A stretch of DNA of 64,000 bases from Rhodoferax bucti (GCF_005876985.1 NZ_VAHD01000004.1:186001-250000), one strand, 5' to 3'; counted from the stretch's first letter, positions 18,764 to 28,522 are shown. The notes: a model not told the origin generated them from the sequence alone. Program-made: numbers and translations.

Positions 18764-19468
18764 TTACACGGCACGCAAAACCATCATTTCCTTGATCTTG
18801 CCGATGGCCTTGGTGGGGTTCAGACCCTTGGGGCACACATCGACGCAGTTCATGATGGTGTGGCAGCGGAACAGGCGGTAGGGGTCTTCCAAGTTGTCCA
18901 GACGCTCGCCAGTGGCTTGGTCGCGGCTGTCCGCGATGAAGCGGTAGGCCTGCAGCAAACCTGCAGGGCCCACGAACTTGTCGGGGTTCCACCAGAAGCT
19001 GGGGCAGCTGGTCGAGCAGCTGGCGCACAAGATGCACTCGTACAGGCCGTTGAGCTCTTCGCGCTCTTCAGGAGACTGCAGGCGCTCTTTTTCAGGCGGC
19101 ACGGTGTCGTTGATCAGGTACGGCTTGATCGAGTTGTACTGCTTGAAGAACTGGGTCATGTCCACGATCAGGTCGCGGATCACGGGCAGGCCGGGCAGGG
19201 GCTTGAGCACGATCTTGCCGGGCAAGGTCAGCATGTTGGTCAGGCAGGCCAGACCGTTTTTGCCGTTGATGTTCATGGCATCCGAGCCGCACACGCCTTC
19301 GCGGCAGGAGCGGCGGAAGGAGATGGACGGATCGATGGCTTTGAGCTTCATCAAGGCGTCCAGCAGCATGCGCTCGGAACCATCGAGTTCTACCTCGATG
19401 TCCTGCATGTAGGGCTTGGCATCCTTGTCCGGATCGTAGCGATAAATGGAGAAAGTGCGTTTGGTCAT
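18764..19468 (-). CDS. sdhB: Succinate dehydrogenase iron-sulfur subunit
   Basis: SdhB (234 residues) carries the three Fe-S clusters of complex II that pass electrons from FAD to quinone. Cysteine clusters are visible: CREGVCGSDAMN near residue 55 for [2Fe-2S], and CILCASCSTSCP near residue 145 and CHTIMNCVDVCPKG near residue 200 for the [4Fe-4S] and [3Fe-4S] centres. Length and order (after sdhA) are standard. Confidence 0.97.
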   Translation of the reverse strand: MTKRTFSIYRYDPDKDAKPYMQDIEVELDGSERMLLDALMKLKAIDPSISFRRSCREGVCGSDAMNINGKNGLACLTNMLTLPGKIVLKPLPGLPVIRDLIVDMTQFFKQYNSIKPYLINDTVPPEKERLQSPEEREELNGLYECILCASCSTSCPSFWWNPDKFVGPAGLLQAYRFIADSRDQATGERLDNLEDPYRLFRCHTIMNCVDVCPKGLNPTKAIGKIKEMMVLRAV

Positions 19469-19483
19469 GATCTGTATCTCGCT

Positions 19484-21274
19484 TTAGAACGTACGAACCT
19501 TGAGCGGCACGGAGTCCACGGTCAAAGGCTTCATCTGCACGGGCTTGTAGCTCAGGCGGTTGCCCTCGCTGTACCACAGGGTGTGTTTGTGCCACTCTTG
19601 GTCGTTACGGCCGTTGGGGTGCTCAGCGGTATCGCCGTAGTCGTCCACGGTGTGGGCGCCGCGGCTCTCGTGGCGTGCAGCTGCCGACACGATGGTGGCT
19701 TCGGCGGCCTCGATCAGGTTTTCGACTTCCAACGCTTCGATGCGGGCGGTGTTGAAGACCTTGGACTTGTCCTTGAGGTTGAGGGCCTTGACACGCTCGC
19801 GCAGCTCGGCAATCTTGACCACGCCTTCGTCCATGCTCTTCTGGGTGCGGAACACACCAGCGTGTTGCTGCATGGAAGCGCGCAGGTCGTTGGCCACATC
19901 CTGGGCGTACTCACCGCTGGTGGCGTTGTCCAAGCGGGAAACGCGCTCCAGCGTGCGGTCTGCAGCATCCTTGGGCAGCGGCTTGTGCTCTTTGCTGCCT
20001 TTGATGTAGTTAACGATGTGGTTACCGGCGGCACGGCCGAACACCAACAAGTCCAGCAGGGAGTTGGTGCCCAGGCGGTTCGCGCCGTGCACGGACACGC
20101 AAGAGCATTCGCCCACTGCGTACAAGCCGTTGACGACCTGGTTGTGCACGTCACCGTTTTGCACGACCACTTGGCCATTGACGTTGGTAGGAATGCCACC
20201 CATCTGGTAGTGAATGGTGGGCACCACGGGGATGGGCTCTTTGGTGATGTCGACGTTGGCGAAGTTCACACCAATTTCGTACACCGAGGGCAGGCGCTTG
20301 TGGATGGTTTCGGCACCCAGGTGGTCCAGCTTCAAGAGCACGTAGTCCTTGTTAGGACCGCAGCCACGGCCTTCCTTGATTTCCTGGTCCATGGAGCGGG
20401 ACACGAAGTCACGCGGTGCCAAGTCTTTCAGGGTGGGCGCATAGCGCTCCATGAAGCGTTCACCGTTGCTGTTGAGCAAAATGGCGCCTTCGCCGCGGCA
20501 GCCTTCGGTCAGCAACACGCCGGCACCGGCCACGCCAGTGGGGTGGAATTGCCAGAACTCCATGTCTTCCAGCGGGATGCCAGCACGCGCTGCCATGCCC
20601 AGGCCGTCGCCGGTATTAATGAAGGCGTTGGTGGAGGCGGCAAAGATGCGGCCTGCGCCACCGGTGGCCAGCAACGTGGTCTTGGCTTCCAGAATGTGGA
20701 TGTCGCCGGTTTCCATTTCCAAGGCGGTCACACCGACCACATCGCCTTCGGCGTCGCGGATCAGGTCGAGCGCCATCCACTCCACGAAGAAGCTGGTCTT
20801 GGCTGCCACGTTTTGCTGGTACAGCGTGTGCAACATGGCGTGGCCGGTACGGTCGGCCGCAGCGCAAGCGCGTTCTACCGCCTTTTCGCCGTAGTTAGCG
20901 GTGTGGCCGCCGAAGGGGCGCTGGTAAATGGTGCCGTCAGGGTTGCGGTCGAAGGGCATGCCCATGTGCTCGAGGTCGTACACGACCTTGGGGGCTTCAC
21001 GGCACATGAATTCGATGGCGTCCTGGTCGCCGAGCCAGTCGGAGCCCTTGACGGTGTCATAGAAGTGGTAATGCCAGTTGTCATCGTTCATGTTGCCCAA
21101 GCTGGCGCCGATGCCGCCTTGCGCTGCCACGGTGTGGGAGCGTGTGGGGAACACTTTGGAGAGAACAGCCACATTCAAACCGGCACGTGCCAGTTGCAGG
21201 GAAGCGCGCATGCCGGAGCCACCGGCGCCGACGATCACGACGTCGAATTTGCGTTTAGAAACGGAGTAAGACAT
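19484..21274 (-). CDS. sdhA: Succinate dehydrogenase flavoprotein subunit
   Basis: SdhA (596 residues) oxidises succinate to fumarate. The Rossmann motif VVIVGAGGSGMRASL is near residue 15, the FAD-attachment His is in RSHTVAAQGG near residue 45, and the active-site region HPTGVAGAG is near residue 245. The C-terminal catalytic Arg region is intact. It sits between sdhD and sdhB with short spacers. Confidence 0.97.
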   Translation of the reverse strand: MSYSVSKRKFDVVIVGAGGSGMRASLQLARAGLNVAVLSKVFPTRSHTVAAQGGIGASLGNMNDDNWHYHFYDTVKGSDWLGDQDAIEFMCREAPKVVYDLEHMGMPFDRNPDGTIYQRPFGGHTANYGEKAVERACAAADRTGHAMLHTLYQQNVAAKTSFFVEWMALDLIRDAEGDVVGVTALEMETGDIHILEAKTTLLATGGAGRIFAASTNAFINTGDGLGMAARAGIPLEDMEFWQFHPTGVAGAGVLLTEGCRGEGAILLNSNGERFMERYAPTLKDLAPRDFVSRSMDQEIKEGRGCGPNKDYVLLKLDHLGAETIHKRLPSVYEIGVNFANVDITKEPIPVVPTIHYQMGGIPTNVNGQVVVQNGDVHNQVVNGLYAVGECSCVSVHGANRLGTNSLLDLLVFGRAAGNHIVNYIKGSKEHKPLPKDAADRTLERVSRLDNATSGEYAQDVANDLRASMQQHAGVFRTQKSMDEGVVKIAELRERVKALNLKDKSKVFNTARIEALEVENLIEAAEATIVSAAARHESRGAHTVDDYGDTAEHPNGRNDQEWHKHTLWYSEGNRLSYKPVQMKPLTVDSVPLKVRTF

Positions 21275-21297
21275 GTATTAGTGCCCGTTGGAGGTAA

Positions 21298-21663
21298 TCA
21301 GAGACGCCACAAAACCTGGATGGCCCAGCCGGCACAGCCGACCAACCAAACGATGGAAAACACTTGCAAGGACAAGCGCACGGAGACGGATTTCACGTAG
21401 TCCATCCAGATGTCACGCACACCCACCCACACGTGGTACAGCATGGCGATGATGACGGCAAAGGTCAAAAACTTCATCCACTGCTGGGAGAAGATGCCGG
21501 CCCACTTGTCGTAGCCGATGGGGCCTTTGAAAAAGATGACTTGCGCGAGGAGCGCCAGGGTAAACAGGGCCATCAAGACTGCGGTAACGCGCTGCGCCAG
21601 CCAGTCGCGCAAGCCGTAGTGCGCGCCAACGACGATGCGCTTGGATCCGTAATTCACTGCCAT
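21298..21663 (-). CDS. sdhD: Succinate dehydrogenase membrane anchor subunit D
   Basis: SdhD (121 residues) is a membrane anchor of complex II. Three hydrophobic segments are visible (about residues 25-45, 60-80 and 95-115), and the heme/quinone region HVWVGVRDIWMDYVK is conserved. The frame is open further upstream to 21807, but that part overlaps sdhC; the ATG at 21663 (MAVNYGSKRIVVGAHYG) gives the normal length and has an AAGGAA sequence upstream. Confidence 0.93.
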   Translation of the reverse strand: MAVNYGSKRIVVGAHYGLRDWLAQRVTAVLMALFTLALLAQVIFFKGPIGYDKWAGIFSQQWMKFLTFAVIIAMLYHVWVGVRDIWMDYVKSVSVRLSLQVFSIVWLVGCAGWAIQVLWRL

Positions 21664-21686
21664 GGAGAGGTTCCTTCTTGTGGTTG

Positions 21687-22130
21687 TTAGTAAGCGCCGA
21701 ACAGCTTGAGTGCCAGCACGATGGTGAGCAGGCTGCCCAGACCCAGAGTGACAACGGCAGAGCTGCGTCCGAACTCTTTGCTGACCGCGTGGTTGATGTC
21801 CATCCACAGATGGCGCATGCCCGCGATGAAGTGGTGCAGGTAGGCCCAGATGATGGCCAGTGCCACCAGCTTCACGAACCAGCCCGGGATAAAGCCCACG
21901 CCCGCGTTAAACACGCTGGTGAACTTTGCAAATGAGATTTCCGAGGATACGGAGGTGTCGAACATCCAGATAATGAAAGGCATCAGGATGAACATAATGG
22001 CGCCGCTGATGCGGTGCAGGATGGACACCCAGCCGGCCGGGGGTAAGCGGTAAGTGGGCAGATCATGCAAGGCATGGATGTTGCGGAATTCAGGCCGCGC
22101 GCGTTTGCTGGAGGAGGTGAGCTCAGTCAT
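21687..22130 (-). CDS. sdhC: Succinate dehydrogenase cytochrome b556 subunit
   Basis: SdhC (147 residues) is the second membrane anchor and contributes heme b and the quinone site. The RPPAGWVSILHRISG-like signature (here LPPAGWVSILHRISGAIMF) is near residues 30-48 and HHFIAGMRHLWMD, with the heme-ligand His, is near residue 100. Three membrane segments are visible. The ATG at 22130 (MTELTSSSKRARPEF) gives the family start; an upstream extension to 22205 is not supported. It is the first sdh gene and lies downstream of the GntR gene. Confidence 0.94.
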   Translation of the reverse strand: MTELTSSSKRARPEFRNIHALHDLPTYRLPPAGWVSILHRISGAIMFILMPFIIWMFDTSVSSEISFAKFTSVFNAGVGFIPGWFVKLVALAIIWAYLHHFIAGMRHLWMDINHAVSKEFGRSSAVVTLGLGSLLTIVLALKLFGAY

Positions 22131-22196
22131 GGATGGGCTTTCTTGGGATGTAACGTGTTTGTAATTCTGGAGACGGCAGGCCAAAATTCTATTGCA

Positions 22197-22231
22197 CCGC
22201 ACCAATCTGACATTGGACTTGCATGGTGCGG
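22197..22231 (-). other. Hairpin between the GntR gene and sdhC
   Basis: CCGCACCA pairs perfectly with TGGTGCGG, and a smaller CCAAT/ATTGG dyad sits in the loop. There is no T tract, so this could be a weak terminator of the regulator gene or an operator/leader element of sdhC. Confidence 0.3.
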
Positions 22232-22235
22232 CGCG

Positions 22236-23042
22236 TCAATTTAGCGTATTTCGATAGTAGTGTGTGTCGGTCAGGTACAGGCCCCGGCGGAGTTCCATGG
22301 GCAGGTCGTTGTAAGTGAAGGCGGTGCGCTCAACGCTAAGCAAGGGCGTGTCGGCGGCAATTTGCAGCAAATCGCGTTGCTCTGTATCGGGGAGCACGGC
22401 CTTGATTTTTTCTTCGGCGCGAACCATGCGCACGCCGAATTCTGTTTCAAAAAGGGCGTACATCGCTCCGTCGTAGCTGGTCAGGCGCTCTGCCGTCAGC
22501 CCTTTGAAAGGCCCGCCCGGCAACCACAAATCTTCCAGAATCGTGGGAATGCCTGCGAACGAGAGCACACGGCGCACTTGCAGCACGGCATCGCCGGAGC
22601 GCAGCGACAGGGCACGCGCCACATCGGCGCTGGCGCGGGTGCGCTTGCAATCGATGATGCGCCGCTGGGCCGGGCCCTCGCTGGTCGGGTCGCCGGATTC
22701 GGGCAGCAGGCGCAAGAAGCGGTATTGGGTGTGACGCTCCGCGTGGGTGGCGACAAACGTGCCCTTGCCCTGGCGGCGGACCACCAGGTTCTCTGCCGCC
22801 AGCTCATCAATGGCTTTGCGCACCGTGCCTTGGCTGACCTTGTAGCGGATAGCCAGTTCCTGCTCGCTGGGAATGGCGGTGCTGGGCTTCCATTCGCCAC
22901 TTTGCAGGCTTTGCAGGATGAGGGCCTTGATCTGCTGGTAAAGCGGGCTGAAGGCGGGAGTTGCTGACGCCCCGGCTTGCAGGCCCGGATCGATCGATGC
23001 GCCTGGGGCGTTGTCGTTCGAAGAAAGGGTGTTTGCGGGCAT
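22236..23042 (-). CDS. GntR family regulator, HutC/FarR type
   Basis: This 268-residue regulator has an N-terminal winged helix-turn-helix (about residues 30-100; QELAIRYKVSQGTVRKAIDE) and a C-terminal UTRA effector domain ending in a DLPMELRRGLYLTDTHYY-like tail, which place it in the HutC subfamily. It is followed on the same strand by the sdh-gltA operon and is divergent from mdh. A palindrome overlapping the mdh promoter region is a likely operator. I infer that it controls the surrounding TCA genes; its ligand is unknown. Confidence 0.9.
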   Translation of the reverse strand: MPANTLSSNDNAPGASIDPGLQAGASATPAFSPLYQQIKALILQSLQSGEWKPSTAIPSEQELAIRYKVSQGTVRKAIDELAAENLVVRRQGKGTFVATHAERHTQYRFLRLLPESGDPTSEGPAQRRIIDCKRTRASADVARALSLRSGDAVLQVRRVLSFAGIPTILEDLWLPGGPFKGLTAERLTSYDGAMYALFETEFGVRMVRAEEKIKAVLPDTEQRDLLQIAADTPLLSVERTAFTYNDLPMELRRGLYLTDTHYYRNTLN

Positions 23043-23097
23043 GGTGCGGGTGTTTTTGTCAGCAGCGAGTCAGACTCGAAAAATTGCCTCAATCATA

Positions 23098-23117
23098 TCT
23101 TATATAAGACATAAGAC
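23098..23117. promoter_or_regulatory. Candidate GntR operator at the mdh promoter
   Basis: TCTTATATAAGA (23098-23109) is a perfect 12-bp palindrome, and its right arm ATAAGAC is repeated directly (23104-23110 and 23111-23117). The site ends 3 bp before the mdh -35 box. Confidence 0.6.
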
Positions 23118-23120
23118 AAA

Positions 23121-23154
23121 TTGACCGGGCACTAATTTCGAGGGTAAACTCTCG
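23121..23154 (+). promoter_or_regulatory. mdh promoter
   Basis: TTGACC (23121-23126) and TAAACT (23145-23150) are separated by 18 bp and followed by CTC and GGGC. The mdh ATG is about 77 bp downstream. Confidence 0.7.
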
Positions 23155-23231
23155 GGCATTCTGCAGCGCAGCACGGCTTGTTGCGGGCGCTGCTCAGTCG
23201 CCGTTTTCTCAACACTTCCTGGAGTTTTACC

Positions 23232-24218
23232 ATGAGCAAGAAACCCGTCCGCGTAGCCGTTACAGGCGCAGCAGGTCAAATCGGTTACGCCCTTCTGTTT
23301 CGCATCGCCTCCGGCGAAATGTTGGGCAAAGACCAGCCCGTGATCTTGCAATTGCTGGAAATTCCCGACGAAAAAGCCCAGAACGCACTCAAGGGCGTAA
23401 TCATGGAGCTGGAAGACTGCGCATTCCCTCTGTTGGTGGGCATTGAGGCGCACGCTGACCCCATGACCGCCTTCAAAGACACCGACTACGCCTTGTTGGT
23501 TGGCTCCCGTCCCCGTGGCCCCGGCATGGAGCGCGCAGAGTTGCTGGCCATCAACGGCGCCATCTTCACGACCCAAGGCAAGGCCCTGAATGCTGTGGCT
23601 TCCCGCAACGTGAAGGTTCTGGTCGTCGGCAACCCCGCCAACACCAACGCTTACATCGCGATGAAGGCAGCGCCTGATCTGCCTGCGAAGAACTTCACCG
23701 CCATGCTGCGCCTGGACCACAACCGCGCTTTGAGCCAGATCGCTTCCAAGACCGGCAAGGCCGTGGCAGACATCGAGAAAATGGCCGTGTGGGGCAACCA
23801 CTCGCCCACCATGTACGCGGACTACCGCTTCGCCACCATTGGCGGCGCATCGGTCAAGGACATGATCAACGACGAGACCTGGAACCGCGAAACCTTCTTG
23901 CCCACCGTGGGTAAGCGTGGCGCAGCCATCATTGCTGCACGCGGTTTGTCTTCCGCCGCTTCTGCCGCCAATGCTGCTATCGACCACATGCGTGATTGGG
24001 CTTTGGGCACCAATGGCAAGTGGGTCACCATGGGCATTCCTTCCAACGGCGAATACGGCATCCCCAAGGAAATCATGTTCGGCTACCCCGTCACTTGCGC
24101 CAATGGCGAATACAAGATCGTGGAAGGTCTGGAAATCGATGCGTTCTCCCAAGAGTGCATCAACAAGACCTTGGCTGAACTACAAGGCGAACAAGACGGC
24201 GTGAAGCACCTGCTGTAA
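23232..24218 (+). CDS. mdh: Malate dehydrogenase
   Basis: Mdh (328 residues) interconverts malate and oxaloacetate with NAD. It starts [20 protein letters not shown] with the nucleotide-binding glycine motif, and has [10 protein letters not shown] near residue 130 and the catalytic region RLDHNRA with [14 protein letters not shown] near residues 185-200. It is the long cytosolic-type enzyme of betaproteobacteria. The ATG at 23232 is preceded by GGAG at a good distance; an upstream in-frame start at 23178 is not supported. It heads the mdh-citE-like-acnB run. Confidence 0.97.
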   Translation: MSKKPVRVAVTGAAGQIGYALLFRIASGEMLGKDQPVILQLLEIPDEKAQNALKGVIMELEDCAFPLLVGIEAHADPMTAFKDTDYALLVGSRPRGPGMERAELLAINGAIFTTQGKALNAVASRNVKVLVVGNPANTNAYIAMKAAPDLPAKNFTAMLRLDHNRALSQIASKTGKAVADIEKMAVWGNHSPTMYADYRFATIGGASVKDMINDETWNRETFLPTVGKRGAAIIAARGLSSAASAANAAIDHMRDWALGTNGKWVTMGIPSNGEYGIPKEIMFGYPVTCANGEYKIVEGLEIDAFSQECINKTLAELQGEQDGVKHLL

Positions 24219-24221
24219 GCC

Positions 24222-25307
24222 TTGGCCCACGCACCGGCGCTCCCCGTGAAGCATCCCCGCGACATCCTTTTAGGTGCGCAGGGGGCTGCGGGTGTGTTGC
24301 CGGTGTGCGACCATTACAGCGGTGTCGAAGCCCGCATGGTCAAAAGCCTGCAATTGCAGGCCGACATGACCGAGGAGTTCGGCGCTTGCGTCTTCGACGT
24401 GACGCTGGACTGCGAAGATGGTGCGCCTGTCGGTGGCGAGCTAGACCATGCTTATATGGTCGCAGCGCTCGCCCAATCTACGCAAACAGCTCCTGATTTG
24501 ATAGCAAAAGGCTTGCGCCGCCGTGTCGGTGTGCGCGTCCATGCGGTGGATCACGCCTCGTTTGAGCAGGACGTTTCCATCATTCTGGGCCGTGCTGCCC
24601 ATGCCTTGAGTTACGTGATGGTGCCCAAGGTCGAGTCGGTGGCGGATGTGGACCGCGTGGTCGCAGCTATGGATTCCTTGGGCCCGGCGGCCCGGGCGCT
24701 GCCCGTGCATGTATTGATTGAGTCTCCGGCCGCTGTGCACCGCGCCTTTGATATTGCGGCCCACCCCCGGGTGGAGTCTGTCAGCTTCGGGCTGATGGAT
24801 TTTGTTTCCAGCCACGGTGGCGCCATTCCTGCAACGGCCATGGGCGTGCGGGCTGCCACTGACGCGGAGACGCTGGACCAATTCCATCATCCCCTGGTCG
24901 TTCGCGCCAAGATGGACATTGCCAGTGCTTGCCATGCCCACGGCAAGGTGCCTTCGCACTGCATCGTGACTGAATTTAAAGATACCCAAGCGCTGGCGCG
25001 CTCTGCGCGTTACGCGGCCCAAGCCTTGGGCTACACCCGGATGTGGAGCATCCACCCGGACCAGATCCGCCCCATCGTGCGGGCCTTGGCCCCCGATGCG
25101 CAGGCGGTGGAGCAGGCGGCAGAGGTGATTCGCCGGGCGGCCACTGCGTCGTGGGCGCCAGTGTCCGTGGCCGGGGTCTTGCATGACCGGGCCAGTTACC
25201 GCTTCTTCTGGCAGTTGCTGGAGCGCGCCCACGCGACGGGTGTGCCCTTGCCGGAAGATATGCATTCCTACTTTGCTACGCCCTCGTTGGCAGGAGTTGC
25301 TGTATGA
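24222..25307 (+). CDS. CitE-like HpcH/HpaI aldolase / citrate lyase family protein
   Basis: This 361-residue protein belongs to the CitE-like branch of the HpcH/HpaI aldolases, which cleave or form acyl-CoA thioesters such as malyl- or citramalyl-CoA. Visible elements are FDVTLDCEDGAP near residue 60, VMVPKVES near residue 131 and VLIESPAAVHRAFDIA near residue 165, plus a metal-binding acidic region. No ATG start exists; TTG at 24222 (3 bp after mdh) or GTG at 24246 are possible, and neither has a strong ribosome binding site. A family A repeat is translated in frame at about residues 81-95. The substrate is unknown. Confidence 0.85.
   Translation: MAHAPALPVKHPRDILLGAQGAAGVLPVCDHYSGVEARMVKSLQLQADMTEEFGACVFDVTLDCEDGAPVGGELDHAYMVAALAQSTQTAPDLIAKGLRRRVGVRVHAVDHASFEQDVSIILGRAAHALSYVMVPKVESVADVDRVVAAMDSLGPAARALPVHVLIESPAAVHRAFDIAAHPRVESVSFGLMDFVSSHGGAIPATAMGVRAATDAETLDQFHHPLVVRAKMDIASACHAHGKVPSHCIVTEFKDTQALARSARYAAQALGYTRMWSIHPDQIRPIVRALAPDAQAVEQAAEVIRRAATASWAPVSVAGVLHDRASYRFFWQLLERAHATGVPLPEDMHSYFATPSLAGVAV
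24462..24505 (-). repeat. Dispersed repeat family A, copy 5 (inside the citE-like gene)
   Basis: Read on the minus strand it gives GCTAT, CAGGAGCTGTTTGCGTA, a 10-base spacer and GCGCTGC, the same order and spacing as copy 4. The host gene reads it as ALAQSTQTAPDLIAK. Confidence 0.75.
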
Positions 25308-25837
25308 AGACGATGAATGTGATGGGGGCCGCGTTGCTGCTGGCCTTGTCTGCGAGTTCGGTCTGGGCTAGTACCCCTGCGGCGCCTGCCAAAAAGCGCC
25401 CGGCACATAAATCGGTGGTAATTGCACCATCGGCGCCCGATTTGGCGCCCGTCACCCTTACCCCCGAGCAAATGGCCTGGGCGCAGCGGGTCGTGGTCGG
25501 CGTGGTGCCTTGCGAGTTGTCGCAAAAGGTTTCGGTGGAGCCGCACCCCCAGCATGCAGGCCATTTTGTGGTGCAGTCCGGCAAACAGCGGTTTGCCATG
25601 GTGCCGGTGCCTACGAGCACTGGCGCGGTGCGTCTGGAAGACACGAGCGCTGGAGCTGTGTGGCTGCAACTGGCCAACAAATCGATGTTGATGGACCAAA
25701 AAAATGGCCGTCGCTTGGCAGATGCGTGCGCCAATCCGGAGCAGCAGGCGGTCGCCCTGGCGATGGAAAAGAACCCGGCACCCAGTTTGCTGGAGCCTTT
25801 GCCGGTGGCAACACCGCCAGGCTCTGCTATGAAATAA
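25304..25837 (+). CDS. Exported protein of unknown function before acnB
   Basis: I do not recognise a named domain in this 177-residue protein. It has a clear signal peptide (MKTMNVMGAALLLALSASS, cleavage probably after AxA near residue 23), a Pro/Ala/Lys-rich spacer, and a compact central part with two cysteines (VVPCELS near residue 69 and DACANPEQ near residue 145) that could form a disulfide in the periplasm. It overlaps the citE-like gene by 4 bp (ATGA), so the two are translationally coupled. Its last codons and stop (TGCTATGAAATAA) come from a family A repeat. Confidence 0.75.
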   Translation: MKTMNVMGAALLLALSASSVWASTPAAPAKKRPAHKSVVIAPSAPDLAPVTLTPEQMAWAQRVVVGVVPCELSQKVSVEPHPQHAGHFVVQSGKQRFAMVPVPTSTGAVRLEDTSAGAVWLQLANKSMLMDQKNGRRLADACANPEQQAVALAMEKNPAPSLLEPLPVATPPGSAMK

Positions 25838-25873
25838 GTAGCTGCTTGCGCAGACGGCGCGAGCGCTAGAGGC
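25826..25873 (+). repeat. Dispersed repeat family A, copy 6 (before acnB)
   Basis: GCTAT (25826-25830), GTAGCTGCTTGCGCA (25838-25852), a 10-base spacer and GCGCTAGAGGC give a near-consensus copy. It supplies the stop codon of the upstream gene and lies 30 bp before the acnB start. Confidence 0.85.
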
Positions 25874-25903
25874 TGTTTTTATTGTTTTTGAAGGAGAGTG
25901 AAG

Positions 25904-28486
25904 ATGTTGCAAGCTTACCGAGACCATGTAGCTGAACGCGCTGCGTTGGGCATTCCCCCCCTGCCTTTGTCTGCCAAGCAGACCGGCGAACTGATTGAGT
26001 TGCTGAAGGCGCCCCCCGCTGGCGAAGAAGCCACCCTCGTGGACCTGATTACCCACCGCGTGCCCGCGGGTGTGGACGATGCTGCCAAGGTCAAGGCCAG
26101 CTACCTGGCCGCTGTGGCCCACGGCACTGAAAAGTGCGCTCTGATCTCCCGCGCCCGTGCCACTGAACTGCTGGGCACCATGCTGGGCGGCTACAACATC
26201 AGCCCGTTGGTGGATCTGCTGGACGATGCTGCCGTGGCTGCAGAAGCTGCCGAAGGCCTGAAGAAAACCCTGTTGATGTTCGACCAGTTCCACGACGTCA
26301 AGGAAAAGGCCGACAAGGGCAATACCTTCGCCAAGGCCGTGCTGCAAAGCTGGGCCGATGCCGAGTGGTTCACCAGCCGCCCAGAAGTGCCCCAGAGCAT
26401 CACCGTGACCATCCTGAAGGTCACCGGCGAAACCAACACCGACGACCTGTCTCCTGCGCCTGACGCCTGGAGCCGTCCAGACATTCCTTTGCACGCATTG
26501 GCCATGTTGAAGAACAAGCGCGATGGCATTACCCCTGAGGAAGATGGCAAGCGCGGCCCGGTCAAGTTCATCGAAGACCTGCGCGCCCGTGGCAACCTCG
26601 TGGCCTACGTGGGTGACGTAGTGGGCACCGGCTCCAGCCGCAAGTCCGCCACCAACTCGGTGTTGTGGTTCACCGGTGAAGACATTCCTTACGTGCCCAA
26701 CAAGCGTTTCGGCGGCGTGTGCCTGGGCACCAAAATCGCTCCGATCTTCTACAACACCATGGAAGATGCGGGCGCTCTGCCGATCGAGCTGGACGTGAAC
26801 CAGATGAACATGGGTGACGTGGTGGAACTGCGTCCCTACGACGGCAAGGCCTTCAAAGACGGCAAGGAAATCGCATCCTTCCAGGTCAAGAGCGATGTGC
26901 TGTTTGACGAAGTGCGTGCCGGTGGCCGTATCCCCTTGATCATCGGCCGTGGCTTGACTGCCAAAGCCCGTGAAGCACTGGGCTTGCCACCTTCCACTTT
27001 GTTCCGCCTGCCCCAGAACCCTGCTGACACCAAGAAGGGTTTCAGCTTGGCACAGAAGATGGTCGGTCGCGCTTGCGGTTTGCCTGAAGGTCAAGGCGTG
27101 CGCCCCGGTACCTACTGCGAGCCCAAGATGACCTCTGTCGGCTCCCAAGACACCACCGGCCCGATGACCCGCGACGAGCTTAAAGACCTGGCTTGCCTGG
27201 GCTTCTCTGCCGACTTGGTGATGCAGTCGTTCTGCCACACCGCGGCGTACCCCAAGCCCGTGGACGTGAAGATGCACCACGAACTGCCCGACTTCATCAG
27301 CACCCGTGGCGGCGTGTCCTTGCGTCCCGGTGACGGCGTGATCCACTCTTGGCTCAACCGCATGTTGTTGCCTGACACCGTGGGCACCGGTGGCGACAGC
27401 CACACCCGTTTCCCTATCGGTATCAGCTTCCCCGCAGGTTCCGGTCTGGTGGCCTTTGCGGCCGCGACGGGCGTGATGCCTTTGGACATGCCCGAGTCGG
27501 TGTTGGTGCGCTTCAAGGGCAAGATGCAGCCCGGTGTGACCCTGCGTGACCTGGTGAACGCGATTCCTTTGTACGCCATCAAGGCTGGCCTGCTGACGGT
27601 TGAGAAGAAGGGCAAGAAGAACATCTTCTCTGGCCGTATCCTCGAAATCGAAGGTTTGCCGGATCTGAAGGTCGAGCAGGCGTTTGAGTTGTCTGACGCG
27701 TCTGCTGAGCGTTCCGCCGCCGGTTGCACCGTGCACCTGAACAAAGAGCCTATCCAAGAGTACGTCACCAGCAACATCACCATGATGAAGTGGATGATTG
27801 CCAATGGCTACGCGGATGCCCGCACCTTGGCCCGCCGTATCGCGGCGCAAGAAGCCTGGCTCAAGAACCCCGAGCTGCTCCAAGGCGACGCGGATGCGGA
27901 ATACGCAGCCGTTATCGAAATCGACCTGGCCGACATCCATGAGCCTATCGTGGCATGCCCCAACGACCCGGACGATGTGAAGACATTGGCCGAAGTGGCC
28001 GGTGCCAAGATCGATGAAGTGTTCATCGGCTCCTGCATGACCAACATCGGTCACTTCCGTGCAGCTTCCAAGCTGATGGAAGGCAAGCGCGACATTCCGG
28101 TCAAACTGTGGATTGCACCGCCTACCAAGATGGACGCCAAGCAACTGAGCGACGAAGGCCACTACGGTGTGCTGGGTGGTGCCGGTGCCCGCATGGAAAT
28201 GCCGGGCTGCAGCTTGTGCATGGGCAACCAGGCGCAGGTGAAAGAGGGCGCCACGGTGTTCTCTACGTCCACCCGCAACTTCCCCAACCGTCTGGGCAAG
28301 AACAGCAATGTGTACTTGGGCTCGGCCGAACTGGCAGCTATCGCTTCCAAGCTGGGTCGCATTCCTACCAAGGAAGAGTACCTGGCTGACATGGGCGTGC
28401 TGACTGCCGCCAGCGACAAGGTGTACCAGTACCTGAACTTTGACAAGATCAGCGACTACACCGAGTCTGCTGCCACTGTGAAGTAA
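25904..28486 (+). CDS. acnB: Aconitate hydratase B
   Basis: AcnB (860 residues) interconverts citrate and isocitrate through a [4Fe-4S] cluster and in other bacteria doubles as an iron-sensing RNA-binding protein. It begins [16 protein letters not shown], as the family does, with HEAT-like and swivel domains first ([16 protein letters not shown] near residue 243), then the aconitase core ([15 protein letters not shown] near residue 492, cluster cysteines in [12 protein letters not shown] near residue 706 and [10 protein letters not shown] near residue 768). The ATG at 25904 follows AAGGAG by 7 bp; the GTG at 25898 is less likely. A strong terminator follows. Confidence 0.97.
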   Translation: MLQAYRDHVAERAALGIPPLPLSAKQTGELIELLKAPPAGEEATLVDLITHRVPAGVDDAAKVKASYLAAVAHGTEKCALISRARATELLGTMLGGYNISPLVDLLDDAAVAAEAAEGLKKTLLMFDQFHDVKEKADKGNTFAKAVLQSWADAEWFTSRPEVPQSITVTILKVTGETNTDDLSPAPDAWSRPDIPLHALAMLKNKRDGITPEEDGKRGPVKFIEDLRARGNLVAYVGDVVGTGSSRKSATNSVLWFTGEDIPYVPNKRFGGVCLGTKIAPIFYNTMEDAGALPIELDVNQMNMGDVVELRPYDGKAFKDGKEIASFQVKSDVLFDEVRAGGRIPLIIGRGLTAKAREALGLPPSTLFRLPQNPADTKKGFSLAQKMVGRACGLPEGQGVRPGTYCEPKMTSVGSQDTTGPMTRDELKDLACLGFSADLVMQSFCHTAAYPKPVDVKMHHELPDFISTRGGVSLRPGDGVIHSWLNRMLLPDTVGTGGDSHTRFPIGISFPAGSGLVAFAAATGVMPLDMPESVLVRFKGKMQPGVTLRDLVNAIPLYAIKAGLLTVEKKGKKNIFSGRILEIEGLPDLKVEQAFELSDASAERSAAGCTVHLNKEPIQEYVTSNITMMKWMIANGYADARTLARRIAAQEAWLKNPELLQGDADAEYAAVIEIDLADIHEPIVACPNDPDDVKTLAEVAGAKIDEVFIGSCMTNIGHFRAASKLMEGKRDIPVKLWIAPPTKMDAKQLSDEGHYGVLGGAGARMEMPGCSLCMGNQAQVKEGATVFSTSTRNFPNRLGKNSNVYLGSAELAAIASKLGRIPTKEEYLADMGVLTAASDKVYQYLNFDKISDYTESAATVK

Positions 28487-28522
28487 TCTGTCGCTTTGGC
28501 GCCCCTGCGCCATTCGTAGCAG

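Noticed and set aside
18497..21400. A long open frame on the plus strand opposite sdhE-sdhB-sdhA
   Set aside because: Antisense to well-conserved complex II genes; composition is that of a codon shadow.
24664..24705. Partial resemblance to repeat family A (GCTATGGATTCC...GGGCGCTGCCC)
   Set aside because: The AGCTGCTTGCGCA core is missing and the match is limited to the ends, so I treat it as chance.
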